This document shows positions 1-7,629 of a stretch of DNA of 64,000 nucleotides, piece by piece. The first letter of the stretch is position 1, and each line of letters starts with the position of its first letter. Both the position numbers and the translations under genes were made by a program. This DNA is from DASVEE01 sp036399695 (GTDB taxonomy: Bacteria; Acidobacteriota; Thermoanaerobaculia; Gp7-AA8), in contig DASWMP010000322.1 of assembly GCA_036399695.1 (NCBI GenBank), positions 1 to 64,000 of the forward strand. Reading direction: 5' to 3'. The notes under the pieces were generated by a model that did not search any database, was not told where the DNA came from, and worked only from the letters and a program-made list of their open reading frames with translations.

Positions 1-2259
1 GATCCCGGCCGCGAGGTTCTTCGCTGGCGGTTCGTGTCTCTCGCCATGCCTCCTTCAATCCTCATCGCCGCAGCAACGCCACGGGGTATGTCACCTGCGG
101 CCGCTGTTCGGGTGCTTCATCCTTCAATGGCTCCAGATCAGCCTGTGGCGCATCAACACGTGCACCATGCGGCGATGCTTTCATTTGACGATCTCTGGTC
201 GGCGTTGCGTCTCCGATCGTTTCTGGATGCTGAGACGTTTTGGGGCGGCCTCCGGACGGACCGCGCAATGTGTCCAGGCCTACACACCGGTACGTGCATC
301 GCCGGCCGACACGAGGAGGAGCGCGCTCTCGGTAAGCGGTATCCGTTCGCTCGCACCAAACACATGCTCGAATGGGGTGCGATGCTGCGTCAGGCATTTG
401 TTGCTGGTGGCTTACTGGCGCGACATGCTTCACACGCCGCTGAACTGACAACATGCTCACGATGCGCGGGCGCGCGGGCTGAGATACGTCACCTGATCGC
501 CGGAAGTACTTGTACGTATCGTGAAGCGGCACGGCCCTACCCTTGGCCTGACGAGATGGTGCGGCTGAGACGGGACCAACGGCGCGCAGAGGATCCGCAC
601 GAGAGAGGATCAACCATGTCATCTGAGAGCGACTTCATCGGACGACAGTCGATGACAGAGCGGCATGCACTTGCGCGCGCATTCGAACGCGTGGCGCCGA
701 TGGCCGACGAATCCGCCGATGCGCTTTATGAACGAGTGCTAGTGCAGTACCTCCGCGTGAAAGCGGCGCTCTTTGGTTTGCTCGTGCACCCGCCGGGTGA
801 ACACGGTCTTGCCAACTTCCTCGACCACTTCCTGCAGATTAAGGTGTATGCGCCTGACGCTGATGTGATCGTTCCTCGGCCCCCACACGAACCCGGCTTG
901 GTCGTCGGTGCGACGGAGTACCGAGTTGCGCCGGACGCGTGGTTCAAAGTGCGGCGGCGAAGTGAAATCGAACGGAGTGAACACAGGGCCACGAGGCGCC
1001 CTTCCGAAGCCGGTTGGCTTATCCACTTCAAGCGACAATCGCCGGCGAAGCGAGCACCGTTGCACATCGGGGCTGTAAAGGAAATGGAGGCAGAAGCTGA
1101 TCAGATTGCGCGCTTCCTAGACGCGCAGCCAAAGCAGCTGAATCAACTCCGAGGGATCGACATATGCGGCGTGGAAGAGAGACAACCTTGTTGGGTTGTC
1201 GCCGATACGCTACGGCGGTTGCGGAGCCGATCCCAACGTGTGGCCGCGCGCAACCCGCATCTGAGGCTCCAGCCGCTTCGACTTACCTTGCACGCGGGAG
1301 AAGATTTCCGCTGGCTCACTTCGGGCGTGCGTGCCGTCGCGGAGCCATTCGTCTGGAATCTGATACAGCGCGGTGACCGCATCGGACATGGCATAGCGAT
1401 CACCCTCGATCCGAAAAAGTGGTGGAGCCTGAAATCACGTGATGTTGTACGCGTAAAACGCTTTGATCGACTTCTTGATCTTGCGTTTCTCGCCGACTAC
1501 GTCGAGCGGCCCACGCGCGACCAGCGCGAGTGGCTCCGCGCCGAGATCACTAAGGTCGTACAGGAGATGAAGCTCGAGCCCGCGCTCGCACAACCGCCGA
1601 GTGTTGCGATTGATGTAGATGTAGTAGACACGGCGAAGCGGCTCTGGCGAACGCTCGGGACACCCACGACCCGGCGACTGATGGCTACTTCGAAGTTCGC
1701 GGCCGATGCAGCGCGCCGTCACGAGCAGTGGATCTTTACGTATCTTTGGACTCGACGCCTGCACGTCATAGGTGACGAGGAGATTCCGATGCGTCTAGAG
1801 CCGGATCGTGCAGACCTTCTCATCGAGAGTGACTTCAATGAACGGGATCTTCTGGTCGAAGCACGCAAGAAGTTGATCCGCGAACTTGCCAGATGGCAGG
1901 TCTGCATCGAGTCAAACCCGAGTTCAAATCTGGTTGTGGGAAGTCTTGAATCGATGTTGGCGCAGGATTTCCTCCACCGTCGGCCCACCAGTCCCGCCGA
2001 ACAAAAGGGCGAAGAGACACTGATGTGGACCATCAGCACGGATGACCCGATCACGTTCTCAACGACGCTCGCGGACGAGTACGCATACGCGTGGGCAGGC
2101 ATGGTATTAAGGAAGGACAAACCGTACGATCCTGCCTATGCCCGCGCGCTGCTCGATGAAGCGGCTGCGACTTCGATGCGGACGCGGTTTACGATACCCG
2201 CCGATGAAGCCAAACGTGGAGACAACCGTCGGGGCCGACATCGAACGCGTCGTCGTTGA
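1..2259 (+). CDS. RdrB-like adenosine deaminase-fold protein (RADAR-type), 5' end outside window
   Basis: The frame is open to the first base of the window, so the true start lies upstream; at least 752 residues are present. Counting from the GTG at 34, adenosine-deaminase metal and catalytic motifs appear in the right order: a His cluster HQHVHH at 40-45, HAGED at 420-424, RIGHG with His452, ESNPSSN at 626-632 (ADA-like ExxPxSN) and TDDP with Asp670-Asp671. Large inserts between motifs and a total above 750 residues are far beyond the roughly 340 residues of housekeeping adenosine deaminase. They match the size and style of RdrB, the deaminase of the RADAR defence system that acts with the ATPase RdrA. 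That role is inferred, since the upstream partner gene is not in view. The downstream oxygenase gene overlaps it by 56 bp. It could instead be another large amidohydrolase of the ADA superfamily. Confidence 0.72.
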   Translation, partial: DPGREVLRWRFVSLAMPPSILIAAATPRGMSPAAAVRVLHPSMAPDQPVAHQHVHHAAMLSFDDLWSALRLRSFLDAETFWGGLRTDRAMCPGLHTGTCIAGRHEEERALGKRYPFARTKHMLEWGAMLRQAFVAGGLLARHASHAAELTTCSRCAGARAEIRHLIAGSTCTYREAARPYPWPDEMVRLRRDQRRAEDPHERGSTMSSESDFIGRQSMTERHALARAFERVAPMADESADALYERVLVQYLRVKAALFGLLVHPPGEHGLANFLDHFLQIKVYAPDADVIVPRPPHEPGLVVGATEYRVAPDAWFKVRRRSEIERSEHRATRRPSEAGWLIHFKRQSPAKRAPLHIGAVKEMEAEADQIARFLDAQPKQLNQLRGIDICGVEERQPCWVVADTLRRLRSRSQRVAARNPHLRLQPLRLTLHAGEDFRWLTSGVRAVAEPFVWNLIQRGDRIGHGIAITLDPKKWWSLKSRDVVRVKRFDRLLDLAFLADYVERPTRDQREWLRAEITKVVQEMKLEPALAQPPSVAIDVDVVDTAKRLWRTLGTPTTRRLMATSKFAADAARRHEQWIFTYLWTRRLHVIGDEEIPMRLEPDRADLLIESDFNERDLLVEARKKLIRELARWQVCIESNPSSNLVVGSLESMLAQDFLHRRPTSPAEQKGEETLMWTISTDDPITFSTTLADEYAYAWAGMVLRKDKPYDPAYARALLDEAAATSMRTRFTIPADEAKRGDNRRGRHRTRRR

Positions 2260-3001
2260 CGTGGTCGGCGCCGCGGTCGAGCGCGACGGCTACTACGTTT
2301 CGCGTATCGCCCCGCAGGGAGAGAGCGCTGACGAATTCGTGCTGGACCTCGCGCGTTCACTCGGCGACCTGTACGTGCCACCTGATTGCGACCCCGCCGC
2401 GCCGTTGATTCGTACGGAGCCGACGCGGAAGCGCCACGCCGCACCGTTCGACCGGCCGGAGCCAATCGGATGGCACGGCGACTTTGCTACCCATGAGGAT
2501 CGGCCGGAGTTCAGCATCGTTTACGTCACCCGTCCAGACCCCCGCGGCGGCAACTTCGGAGCGTGGCGGCTTGCTTCGGTTGCCGATGTCATCGCGACGC
2601 TGCATGAAAGCGTCGATGGGCGCGCCGCGTTCGACTTCCTCAGTTCGACACCGCTCCCGTTCAGCTACAGCGATGACGAGAGGCCGCGGCAGTTCGCCGT
2701 CTTCGAATGCCGCGCGGAAGGTCGCACGGGCATGCGCTTCTACCTGCCGTCGATTCGGCGTGGGTGTCTCGCAGCCCACGGAGAAATCCCGGCGCGAATT
2801 GCGTCTGCACTGGTACACGTGGAAGCCGCGGCAGATCAGGTCGCGCGGATCGTCCGCACGCGCGAAGGCTCGCTGCTCGTGACGAGCAACTGGTTTGCAC
2901 TCCACGACCGCGCTCAGCAGAGTGTCAGCCGCACGAAGGCGAAGCGTGAGGCGTTGCTCTGCTTCGTCAAGCAACCGCGCTCGCGCCGCGGCGAGCCGTG
3001 A
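2204..3001 (+). CDS. TauD/TfdA-like Fe(II)/2-oxoglutarate dioxygenase
   Basis: This is a 265-residue protein when started at the ATG at 2204, where family-like sequence begins; longer in-frame starts at 2138 and 2156 give Arg-rich, unlikely N-termini. The motif GWHGDF places the HxD iron ligands at His91 and Asp93. Near the C-terminus, NWFALHDR supplies the distal His (about 234), followed by an Arg-rich stretch that could hold the 2-oxoglutarate-binding Arg. These are the facial triad features of TauD-type oxygenases, which couple 2-oxoglutarate decarboxylation to substrate hydroxylation. The substrate is unknown. The gene overlaps the RdrB-like gene by 56 bp on the same strand, which suggests translational coupling and a shared role. 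No oxygenase is part of the described RADAR core, so the pairing is noteworthy. Confidence 0.75.
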   Translation: MKPNVETTVGADIERVVVDVVGAAVERDGYYVSRIAPQGESADEFVLDLARSLGDLYVPPDCDPAAPLIRTEPTRKRHAAPFDRPEPIGWHGDFATHEDRPEFSIVYVTRPDPRGGNFGAWRLASVADVIATLHESVDGRAAFDFLSSTPLPFSYSDDERPRQFAVFECRAEGRTGMRFYLPSIRRGCLAAHGEIPARIASALVHVEAAADQVARIVRTREGSLLVTSNWFALHDRAQQSVSRTKAKREALLCFVKQPRSRRGEP

Positions 3002-3669
3002 TCTGGCCGGCGGCGTCGCCGTCCGCGCCGCGTCGTGCGCGCGCCATGCGACTGATCGGAGTCGACTGCTCGACAATAGAGTCCCTCGCCGGTTCCGAAA
3101 GAGGAGAACGGGTGAATTGCGGTGAAGGTCATCAACCATTTGGAATCGTGGGGGTCGGACCTTTGGTCTGCTCTTGCCAGAGCGCGATCTACGGTGAGTA
3201 GAGATGCGACTGACGTACAGTTGAGGTTCGGCCCCTGTCTCAGCAGAACGCCCTCACAAGACCAACGAAACAGAGGCCGTGATCTCGGAGTGCGGTGGCG
3301 GAGGAGGCGCCTTTGGCCCTCCGTAGCTACCGCTCTGCTACACGTGTAAAAGAGCGGTAGCTACGGAGGCAAACAGCCGCCTCCTCCGCCACCGCACTCC
3401 GAGATTGCCCGGCCGTGATCGAGCTGTTCTGAAACCGCTCTGCTAGCCGCCCCATTCGTTCTTCGCGGCGCACGACCGCCGGCAGGCGCTGGCGAAGAGG
3501 CCAGGTGTGACCCCCGGTAGCCGTCGCATCGAGCGCTTTCCATAGCGGCGGCGTTCAATAGCCGCGCGGGACGGACCGTCCGCGGGTCAACGCGTTGCGT
3601 TTCCTGATCTGGTCCGGCAGCATGTCGCGAACCAAACGCGACCATTTTGGAAGGAGCAAGAGAATCGAC
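3002..3669. other. Gene-poor spacer with one long palindrome
   Basis: This spacer of about 670 bases holds no convincing gene on either strand. The only strong structure is the long palindrome at 3282-3405. A purine-rich ribosome-binding site (GGAAGGAGC, around 3650) at the right end serves the next gene. Confidence 0.6.
3282..3405. repeat. Long palindromic element, family A copy 1
   Basis: The left edge ATCTCGGAGTGCGGTGGCGG is matched by its exact reverse complement ending at 3405. Inside lies a second stem, with GTAGCTACCGCTCTG paired to AGAGCGGTAGCTAC around an ACACGTGTAA loop. Small internal differences interrupt otherwise continuous pairing. The same element occurs at 10671-11021, split there by an insertion, which shows it is a dispersed repeat and not a local terminator. 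Confidence 0.85.
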
Positions 3670-4110
3670 ATGGCAGACGCGAACCTCAACTACGGCGACA
3701 GCTATACCTTTCAATCGGGAGGCAAGAGCCTCGGCAACGACATCGGGCGCGACTGGGCGGTGCTGTGGAGCGCCGGCCTGGCCGTGCAGATCGAAGGGGC
3801 GGCCTCGACGGGCGACGTCCTCACGGGCTACGACGTCTACATCCATGAATCCTCGAACGAGGGGGTGCCGCGCTATCTCGTGAAGACGCCGGAGGGGTGG
3901 CTCCGCTGGGCGCTCACCGCGGCAATCGACGACCGAGCGCAGTTCCAGATCTACAACAACGCCGACAACAGCCAGCAGGGCGTTCCCATCCCCGCGTCCG
4001 GTCCCTTCTCGCTCTACGTCGACGGACAGTGGGTCGGACAGGAGAGCGGGAAGGATTATCTGGAGCTCTCGTCGACCGCGATCAGCTTCTCCGCTACGCA
4101 GTTGTCATAG
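3670..4110 (+). CDS. Small protein of unknown function
   Basis: This 146-residue protein begins at the ATG at 3670, preceded by a good Shine-Dalgarno stretch around 3650. It has no signal peptide, membrane segment or Cys. The sequence is rich in Gly, Ser, Asp, Trp and aromatic residues with alternating hydrophobic patterns (VLWSAGLAVQIEG, YDVYIHES, FSLYVDGQWVGQ), which suggests an all-beta soluble fold, perhaps a jelly-roll or lectin-like sandwich. No family is recognised. The gene stands alone and is followed by a GC-rich hairpin at 4146-4174. No function can be assigned. Confidence 0.6.
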   Translation: MADANLNYGDSYTFQSGGKSLGNDIGRDWAVLWSAGLAVQIEGAASTGDVLTGYDVYIHESSNEGVPRYLVKTPEGWLRWALTAAIDDRAQFQIYNNADNSQQGVPIPASGPFSLYVDGQWVGQESGKDYLELSSTAISFSATQLS

Positions 4111-4145
4111 AGCCTCGGCCGCGCCGTGGTTCCACAGCGACGAAC

Positions 4146-4174
4146 GACGTGGCGTCCCGCGCGGACGCCACGTC
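4146..4174 (+). terminator. Stem-loop downstream of the 3670-4110 gene
   Basis: The arms GACGTGGCGTCC and GGACGCCACGTC form a perfect 12-bp stem with a 5-nt loop. The T run after it is weak (TTCATC). It lies between two convergent genes and probably stops transcription of the small gene. Confidence 0.6.
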
Positions 4175-4210
4175 TTCATCGAACTCTTGACGGGCCGCGG
4201 CCATCCACGT

Positions 4211-4627
4211 TCAAGGCAGCTCGACCAGCGTCCAGTACTTGTTGAGCGAGGCCATGGTCTCGCAGAAGCTGGCGAACGTCACCGGCTTGAGGAGATAGCC
4301 GGCGACGTGGAGGTTGTAGGCCTCGACCTTGTCGCGCTCCGCGTCCGAGGTGGTGAGGACCACCACCGGCGTGAGCGTCAGCTCGGGGTCTGCGCGGAGC
4401 TCGCGCAGGAACTCGATCCCGTTCATCCTGGGCATGTTCAGATCGAGCAGCACGAGGCGGCGCGACTTCGGGATCTCGTCGCCGCGCAGCCGCTCGAGGG
4501 CCTCGATTCCGTTCCCCGCCACGAAGAGCGGGTTGGTGATGTTTCCCTTCGCGAACGCGCGCTTCACGTTCATCACGTCCACCTCGTCGTCCTCGACGAG
4601 CAGGATGTTCAGGATCTTCTGGGTCAT
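4211..4627 (-). CDS. Single-domain response regulator, Rcp1-like
   Basis: This 138-residue stand-alone receiver has the acidic pair in LLVEDDEVD near residues 9-17, the phosphoacceptor Asp in LLDLNMPRMNG, the Thr/Ser of VVLTTSD and the Lys of YLLKP. The extra loop and PRMNGIEFL pattern match the Rcp1 subgroup, which serves phytochrome-type histidine kinases. It has no output domain, so it probably relays phosphate or binds a partner protein. It overlaps the upstream histidine kinase gene by 4 bp (ATGA), a strong sign that the kinase is its cognate donor. Confidence 0.9.
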   Translation of the reverse strand: MTQKILNILLVEDDEVDVMNVKRAFAKGNITNPLFVAGNGIEALERLRGDEIPKSRRLVLLDLNMPRMNGIEFLRELRADPELTLTPVVVLTTSDAERDKVEAYNLHVAGYLLKPVTFASFCETMASLNKYWTLVELP

Positions 4628-7020
4628 GCGTGCGCCTCCTCCTGCGCGGTCTTGGGCCAGGTGAAGCGAAACGTCGTTCCGCTGCCTACCTCGGATTCGA
4701 TGCGGATGCGTCCCCCGCGGCTGTCGACCGTCTTCTGCACGATCGAGAGGCCGATCCCGGTGGCCTCGACTTTGTCGCGCGCTTCGAGGGTCTGGAACAG
4801 GCCGAAGATCCGCTCGTGATACTCGGCCGGAATGCCGGGGCCATTGTCGGCGACCGCGAATTCGATCATGTCGCCGGCGTCGGCGGCCGAGACGCGGATG
4901 TGCGGGTCGGGACGCCGCGTGTACTTGATGGCGTTGCCGATCAGATTCTGCAGCACCTGCTGCAGCGGCAGCTTCTCGGCAACCAGCACCGGCAGGTCAG
5001 GAGCGATCTCGATGCGCACCGACGGTGGCGGCGCGAGCAGGTCGACAACGTCCTCGACGAGCTTCCTGACCTCGACCCGCTCCGGTTTCTCCCGCACGCG
5101 CCCGGCCCGCGAATACGCGAGGATGCCGTCGATGAGCGCCTCCATCCGGTGCACGCGTCCGCGGAGGAGCGAGAGGTGTTCGCGCGTGTCGGCGGAGAGG
5201 TTCTGGGCGCCGAGGTCTTCCTCGATCCATTGGGAGAGATTGGCGATGCCGCGTAGCGGCGCCTTGAGGTCGTGGCTGGCCACGTACGCGAACTGGTCGA
5301 GCTCCCGGTTACTCGCTTCGAGCGCCCGGGCGACACGCGCGAGCTCCTCCGCTTTCTCTTCGACGCTGTGGCGCGAGCGGACCTGGTCCGTGACCTCCAC
5401 GGCATGGACGAAGATGTCGGTGGTCTGCCGCTCGTCGTCGACGATCGGCTGGAAGACGAAGTTCCACCAGGTGGTCTCCAGCTTGCCGTCGCCGTGGCGG
5501 TCGATGCGGATCTCCGTCTCGTTGCCGACGTACGGCTGACCGCTGCCGTGGACCTGGTCGAGGAGCTCGAACATTCCGGTGCCGGCGAGCTCGGGGAAGA
5601 GCGTGGCGATCGGCTGTCCGATGGCGTCCGTGCGGCCGAGGACCTTCTCCCACATCGGGTTGACCATCGTCACGACGTGCTGATCGCCGCTGTACATCGC
5701 GATCACGGCCGGCGCCTCGGTGAAGACCTGCTGCAGCCGCGCCTTCTGGTTGTCGGTCTCGCGCAGCAGCCGCTCGCGCTCTGCCTCGGCGTTGATGCGG
5801 GAGGTGACGTCAGCGGCGGTGCCGGTAAACCGCACTGCCTTGCGGGCGGCGCCGCTCCCCTCGAAGAACGCCTGTCCGGACGCGCGAATCCAGCGGTACG
5901 CGCCGTCGTCGAGCATGGCCCGGTATTCGACCTCGAAGTAGCCGTCGTTCGCGCCGCTCAGCGCCTCCTGCACGGCGGCGTTGGCGGGGTCGCGATCGTC
6001 GGGATGCAGACGATTCGCGAAAAAGTCGTAGTCGATGGGAACGTCCGGGCCGACGCCGAAGATCTCCCGCGTGCGCGAGTCCCAGACGAGCTGATTGGTG
6101 ACGAGGTCGAGATCCCACGTACCGACGCGGGCGGCGTCGAGGGCGAGATCCAGCCGGGCTTTCAGTTGCTCGACGTCACGGCGCGCGCAGACCTGCTCGG
6201 TCACGTCTACACCGTGCACGAAGATGCCGGTGATCTCGCCGTCACGCCCGGTCATCGGCTGGTAGATGAAGTTCACGTAATGCTCTTCGTCGCGATCGTC
6301 CTCGGCGCTGCGTAGCAGAACGGGCACTTCGGTCCCGATGAACGGCTCGCCGGTATTACGAACGTTGTCGAGCAGTCCGAGGAATCCCTGCTCCACCACT
6401 TCCGGGAGCGCCTCGCGCACCGGCAGGCCGGCCACGTTGCGGCCGCCGACCAGCCGGATGTACGCCTCGTTCGCCATCTCGAAGACGTGATCGGGGCCGC
6501 GGAGCGTGGCGATGAAGGCCGGCGCGAGATGGAACACCTCCGCGAAGCGCCCTCGCTCGCGCCGGAGGTCCTCGATCAGCTCCTGCCGCTCGGCCTCCTG
6601 GCGCTTGTCTTCGGTGATGTCGCGGGCCTCAATGATCGTGCCGACGATCCGGTCGTCCTGCCGGATGGGGCTCGCAGTGAAGAAGACGGGGTAGAGATGG
6701 CCGTCCTTGTCGACGAAGGTCTCTTCTCCCTGCTCTCGCATGTTCTGCGGGAAGGCGCGGTCGATCGGGCACTCCTCGAGCGGGTAATGCGATCCGTCGG
6801 GCCGTTTGTGATGGATGTAGTAGTGAAGCGGCTGCCCCTGCAACTCTTCAAATGTGAAGCCGGTCAGCCGCTCGGCGGCCGGGTTCATGTACGAGCAGCG
6901 CTGCTGATCGTCCATGATGAAGAGAGCCAGAGTCGCGTTCTCGGCGACGGTCTGCAACTGGCGTCGGTAGTGGTCGGAGTCGAGGGGCGTGCCCGGAGCG
7001 GCGGTTTCAAGGGTGGACAT
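4624..7020 (-). CDS. Multi-PAS sensor histidine kinase
   Basis: This 798-residue kinase carries four successive PAS regions (roughly 15-145, 150-285, 285-415 and 430-555), several followed by PAC-like YxxW/YxFQP motifs. A short coiled segment leads to the HisKA helix with the phosphoacceptor His in YVASHDLKAPLRGI (about 590). The ATPase domain near 680-795 shows NLIGNAIKYT, DNGPGIP and GIGLSIV. There is no membrane segment, so the protein is cytoplasmic. The dimerisation sequence resembles phytochrome-class kinases, but no bilin-binding GAF/PHY region is present; the PAS domains could bind flavin, haem or small ligands. It is followed by its receiver (4-bp overlap) and preceded by another receiver 20 bp upstream, making a three-gene phosphorelay operon. 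Confidence 0.9.
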   Translation of the reverse strand: MSTLETAAPGTPLDSDHYRRQLQTVAENATLALFIMDDQQRCSYMNPAAERLTGFTFEELQGQPLHYYIHHKRPDGSHYPLEECPIDRAFPQNMREQGEETFVDKDGHLYPVFFTASPIRQDDRIVGTIIEARDITEDKRQEAERQELIEDLRRERGRFAEVFHLAPAFIATLRGPDHVFEMANEAYIRLVGGRNVAGLPVREALPEVVEQGFLGLLDNVRNTGEPFIGTEVPVLLRSAEDDRDEEHYVNFIYQPMTGRDGEITGIFVHGVDVTEQVCARRDVEQLKARLDLALDAARVGTWDLDLVTNQLVWDSRTREIFGVGPDVPIDYDFFANRLHPDDRDPANAAVQEALSGANDGYFEVEYRAMLDDGAYRWIRASGQAFFEGSGAARKAVRFTGTAADVTSRINAEAERERLLRETDNQKARLQQVFTEAPAVIAMYSGDQHVVTMVNPMWEKVLGRTDAIGQPIATLFPELAGTGMFELLDQVHGSGQPYVGNETEIRIDRHGDGKLETTWWNFVFQPIVDDERQTTDIFVHAVEVTDQVRSRHSVEEKAEELARVARALEASNRELDQFAYVASHDLKAPLRGIANLSQWIEEDLGAQNLSADTREHLSLLRGRVHRMEALIDGILAYSRAGRVREKPERVEVRKLVEDVVDLLAPPPSVRIEIAPDLPVLVAEKLPLQQVLQNLIGNAIKYTRRPDPHIRVSAADAGDMIEFAVADNGPGIPAEYHERIFGLFQTLEARDKVEATGIGLSIVQKTVDSRGGRIRIESEVGSGTTFRFTWPKTAQEEAHA

Positions 7021-7040
7021 GACGATGTTCCTTCGTGCGA

Positions 7041-7508
7041 TCAGGAGTGTCCGAAGAGGCGTTGCAGCGTTTGCGAGAGCAGCCCGGGGGTGAAGAGCGC
7101 TTTCGGGATGTACTCCGCGGCGCCCGCCTCCAGCAGCTCGGCCGCGACGCTGCTGTCCGGCTGGCCGGTGATCATGATGACGGTCGCCGAAATGCCTGCG
7201 CCGCGCAGCCCGCGCAGAAACGTCAGGCCGTCGCCGTCACTGAGGTTGTAGTCGAGCAGGACGCAATCGAACGCTTCGGACGCGAGGAGGTCGATGGCGG
7301 CGATGACGCCGTCTGCTTCTCCGATCGTGACGTCGAACTCGGTCTGCTGCAGCGCACGCATGAGAGCCAGTCTGTCGACGCGGTCATCGTCTACCACGAG
7401 GACGCGCAACGGCCTCGCGGCCGTACCCGACGAGAGGCCGCGATCTCGGCCGCGGTGGTCGCGGCCGAGATCGCGCGCACTTGATACTTCCCCTGTACGC
7501 TTCTTCAT
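7041..7508 (-). CDS. Response regulator receiver protein
   Basis: From the ATG at 7508 this is a 155-residue protein. The receiver domain starts only near residue 34 (LRVLVVDDDRVDR), with the phosphoacceptor Asp in CVLLDYNLSDGDG, Thr in MITG and Lys in YIPKA. The first 33 residues are low-complexity and coincide with a perfect 15-bp palindrome at 7440-7474. A TTG at 7410, preceded by GCGAGG, would give a 122-residue protein of normal single-receiver length, so the true start may be there. The gene lies 20 bp upstream of the multi-PAS kinase and probably heads that operon, divergent from the hybrid kinase. Confidence 0.82.
   Translation of the reverse strand: MKKRTGEVSSARDLGRDHRGRDRGLSSGTAARPLRVLVVDDDRVDRLALMRALQQTEFDVTIGEADGVIAAIDLLASEAFDCVLLDYNLSDGDGLTFLRGLRGAGISATVIMITGQPDSSVAAELLEAGAAEYIPKALFTPGLLSQTLQRLFGHS
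7440..7474. promoter_or_regulatory. Perfect 15-bp palindrome in the receiver leader
   Basis: GCGATCTCGGCCGCG is followed after 5 nt (GTGGT) by its exact reverse complement. It lies between the two possible start codons of the receiver gene. It may be a leader hairpin or a protein-binding site, or simply a small palindromic repeat. Confidence 0.45.
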
Positions 7509-7629
7509 GGATGTGGAGCTGCGGAGACGCGCAAGCCTGCTTGCGGCCAACCAAGCGAACCTCGCGCCAATAGAACGAGACCTGACCTGTCGCCACTGCC
7601 CCGGTTTGCCGATTGCATGAGACGGCTTA

